In this document: positions 63,102 through 64,000 of the stretch, in pieces
How the letters are laid out: every line of letters begins with the position of its first letter
How positions within the stretch are numbered: the stretch's first letter is position 1
Assembly (NCBI GenBank): GCA_044507605.1
Contig: JBIQJI010000004.1
Location: forward strand, 99,699-163,698
From: Thermopolyspora sp044507605
GTDB lineage: Bacteria; Actinomycetota; Actinomycetes; Streptosporangiales; Streptosporangiaceae
Length of the DNA: 64,000 nucleotides
Direction: 5' to 3'
Notes under the pieces: generated by a model
Database searches by the model: none
What the model was told of the DNA's origin: nothing
What the model saw: the letters and a program-made list of their open reading frames with translations, nothing else
Made by a program: the position numbers and the translations under genes

Positions 63102-63817
63102 TCAATCCTCCGATTGGCGATCTCCTGCTGGCCGTCGAGACACTTTGGCGTAGACCTGCAGGAGGACGTCGACGCTGTGCCCGGCCCGCTCGGCCACATC
63201 GGGAGCCGGCACTCCCGCGTTGAGCCAGAGGGAGACGGCCGCGCACCGCAGGTCGTACGGCCGGCGAGCCAGGGGAGAAGCGACCTGGGCGGGGGTGAAG
63301 GCGAGCTTGCGGGCCTCCTGCCACACCTCCTTGTAGGCCGTCGAGGCGACGACCCCGCCGCGCTCACTCCGGAAGATCCGCCCATCCGGGCCGACCCCGA
63401 ACTCTTCGATGCGTTGCCGAAGGATCTTCACCAGGACCGGAGGGATGAGCACCGGCCGTACGTCGTCCCGGCCCCGGTGCTTGAGTCCGCGTTCCTCGTG
63501 AGCATCGCCGCTGTCGGTCCACCGGGTGTTGACCTTCGGGCGCGACACGTCGACGAGGAGGCGGCCCCTGCCGGTTGCCGGAAGATGGCAGTCCTGTAGT
63601 CGGAGGGCGACGGCCTCAGTCGGCCGAAGGGCGGCGTAGTACATGCAGGCGAACAGGGCCATGAGCCGCTGGCCCCGGCCACGCTTGCCCAATAGGTTAC
63701 GGCGGTCAACAACTCCTTGGCCGGGCGGGGATTCACGACCATGCGAGGGTCTACGGGCCGGTCCCGGCCGGCCCCGCTCGCGAGGGCCGCCTGGGACCGC
63801 ACCCACCCACGCCGCAC
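63102..63817 (-). pseudogene. Tyrosine integrase, truncated and frameshifted
   Basis: The C-terminal catalytic half is intact from about 63690 down to the stop at 63102: LMALFACMYYAALRPTEAVAL (box I Arg), PYDLRCAAVSLWLNAGVP (box II Arg), ERAGHSVDVLLQVYAK (His and the Tyr nucleophile). Upstream, DPRMVVNPRPAKELLTAVTY reads in another frame (from 63817), consistent with a one-base deletion near 63691-63693. The N-terminal arm-binding and core-binding domains are missing. It lies beside the tRNA-Tyr, so it is a relic of an SLP1-type element. It should be inactive unless the shift is a sequencing error. Confidence 0.8.
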
Positions 63818-63928
63818 CTACCGAACACACCGCACGTGGGGCTGCACCGCCGCAGGACTGCGATCCTCGTAGAGGCGATGAGGACCCCCCATCCCCGAAG
63901 AGGCCAAGGTCATGACCGTCACAGGTTA

Positions 63929-63951
63929 GCGACCCCTCGTAGGGGGGTCGC
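63929..63951. terminator. Hairpin at the window end
   Basis: GCGACCCC (63929-63936) and GGGGTCGC (63944-63951) form an 8-bp stem around 7 nt. It may end a transcript entering from outside the window. No gene is supported in 63831-64000. Confidence 0.4.
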
Positions 63952-64000
63952 GTCCGAGATGCGGTGTAAAAGTGAACGAGCGTAGGTTGCCGTGCTGAAC

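Noticed and set aside
63102..63830. A complete integrase
   Set aside because: The N-terminal domains are missing and the frame is broken near 63691, although the catalytic residues remain.

Overview
The window is a 64 kb piece of a very GC-rich actinomycete chromosome. The signs are strong third-position GC bias, frequent GTG and TTG starts, ATGA/GTGA coupled overlaps, a conservon-type kinase with DUF742, a DUF5999 protein, an LAL-type LuxR regulator and actinobacterial Pro/Ala/Gly-rich tails. A member of Streptosporangiales (Nonomuraea or Microbispora-like) or a Streptomyces relative fits. This is inference; no 16S gene or other taxonomic marker is present.

Layout. (1) 1-5.4 kb holds mixed accessory genes: a small frameshifted ORF, a secreted AA10 lytic polysaccharide monooxygenase with its own terminator and a striking upstream palindrome, a small membrane protein, a large ATP-binding LuxR regulator, and a DUF5999 gene coupled to a 40-residue basic peptide. 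(2) 5.0-7.7 kb is a shortened conservon (NIT-domain sensor kinase plus DUF742, without the Roadblock protein and GTPase). (3) 7.8-42.5 kb is one large exopolysaccharide locus. It has a polyprenyl-phosphate sugar transferase, dTDP-rhamnose genes (rmlA, B, D, C and a second rmlC), a tightly coupled seven-gene cassette for an unusual activated sugar or surface group (C-methyltransferase, sugar-phosphate nucleotidyltransferase, PIG-L deacetylase, SDR, DUF4910 hydrolase, duplicated-domain unknown protein, 2OG-Fe(II) oxygenase), two flippases, a Wzy-like polymerase, two Wzz-like co-polymerases without a kinase domain, GT2 and GT4 glycosyltransferases, an acyltransferase, a GNAT/FemAB-like transferase, a GDP-mannose 6-dehydrogenase-like enzyme, a polysaccharide deacetylase, a PAP2 phosphatase and two paralogous secreted right-handed beta-helix proteins.

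(4) 42.6-62.6 kb looks like conserved chromosome: korB-korA (2-oxoacid:ferredoxin oxidoreductase) preceded by a cysteine-containing leader peptide, a lipoprotein-like polysaccharide deacetylase, an incomplete nuo cluster (A, B, C, H, I, J, K, L, M, N; no D, E, F or G) interrupted by one antisense membrane/HhH gene, then htpX, a PNPOx-family gene and yajQ. As far as I recall, Streptomyces has a similar order (kor, second nuo set, htpX, yajQ, tRNA-Tyr, SLP1 integration site). (5) 62.7-64.0 kb is tRNA-Tyr(GUA) with an intrinsic terminator, followed by a frameshifted tyrosine-integrase remnant, i.e. a decayed integrative element at the tRNA.

How the parts work together. The polysaccharide locus contains a complete Wzx/Wzy-type route from nucleotide sugars through lipid-linked assembly, export, polymerisation and extracellular trimming. 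At least four of its genes carry the rare TTA leucine codon, which would tie it to bldA-type developmental control. KorAB makes reduced ferredoxin, and the adjacent Nuo set lacks the NADH-oxidising module, so a ferredoxin-linked or hybrid complex I is a reasonable hypothesis. The least understood parts are the 15.3-22.4 kb cassette, the kor leader peptide, and the disordered repeat-bearing extensions on several Nuo subunits.
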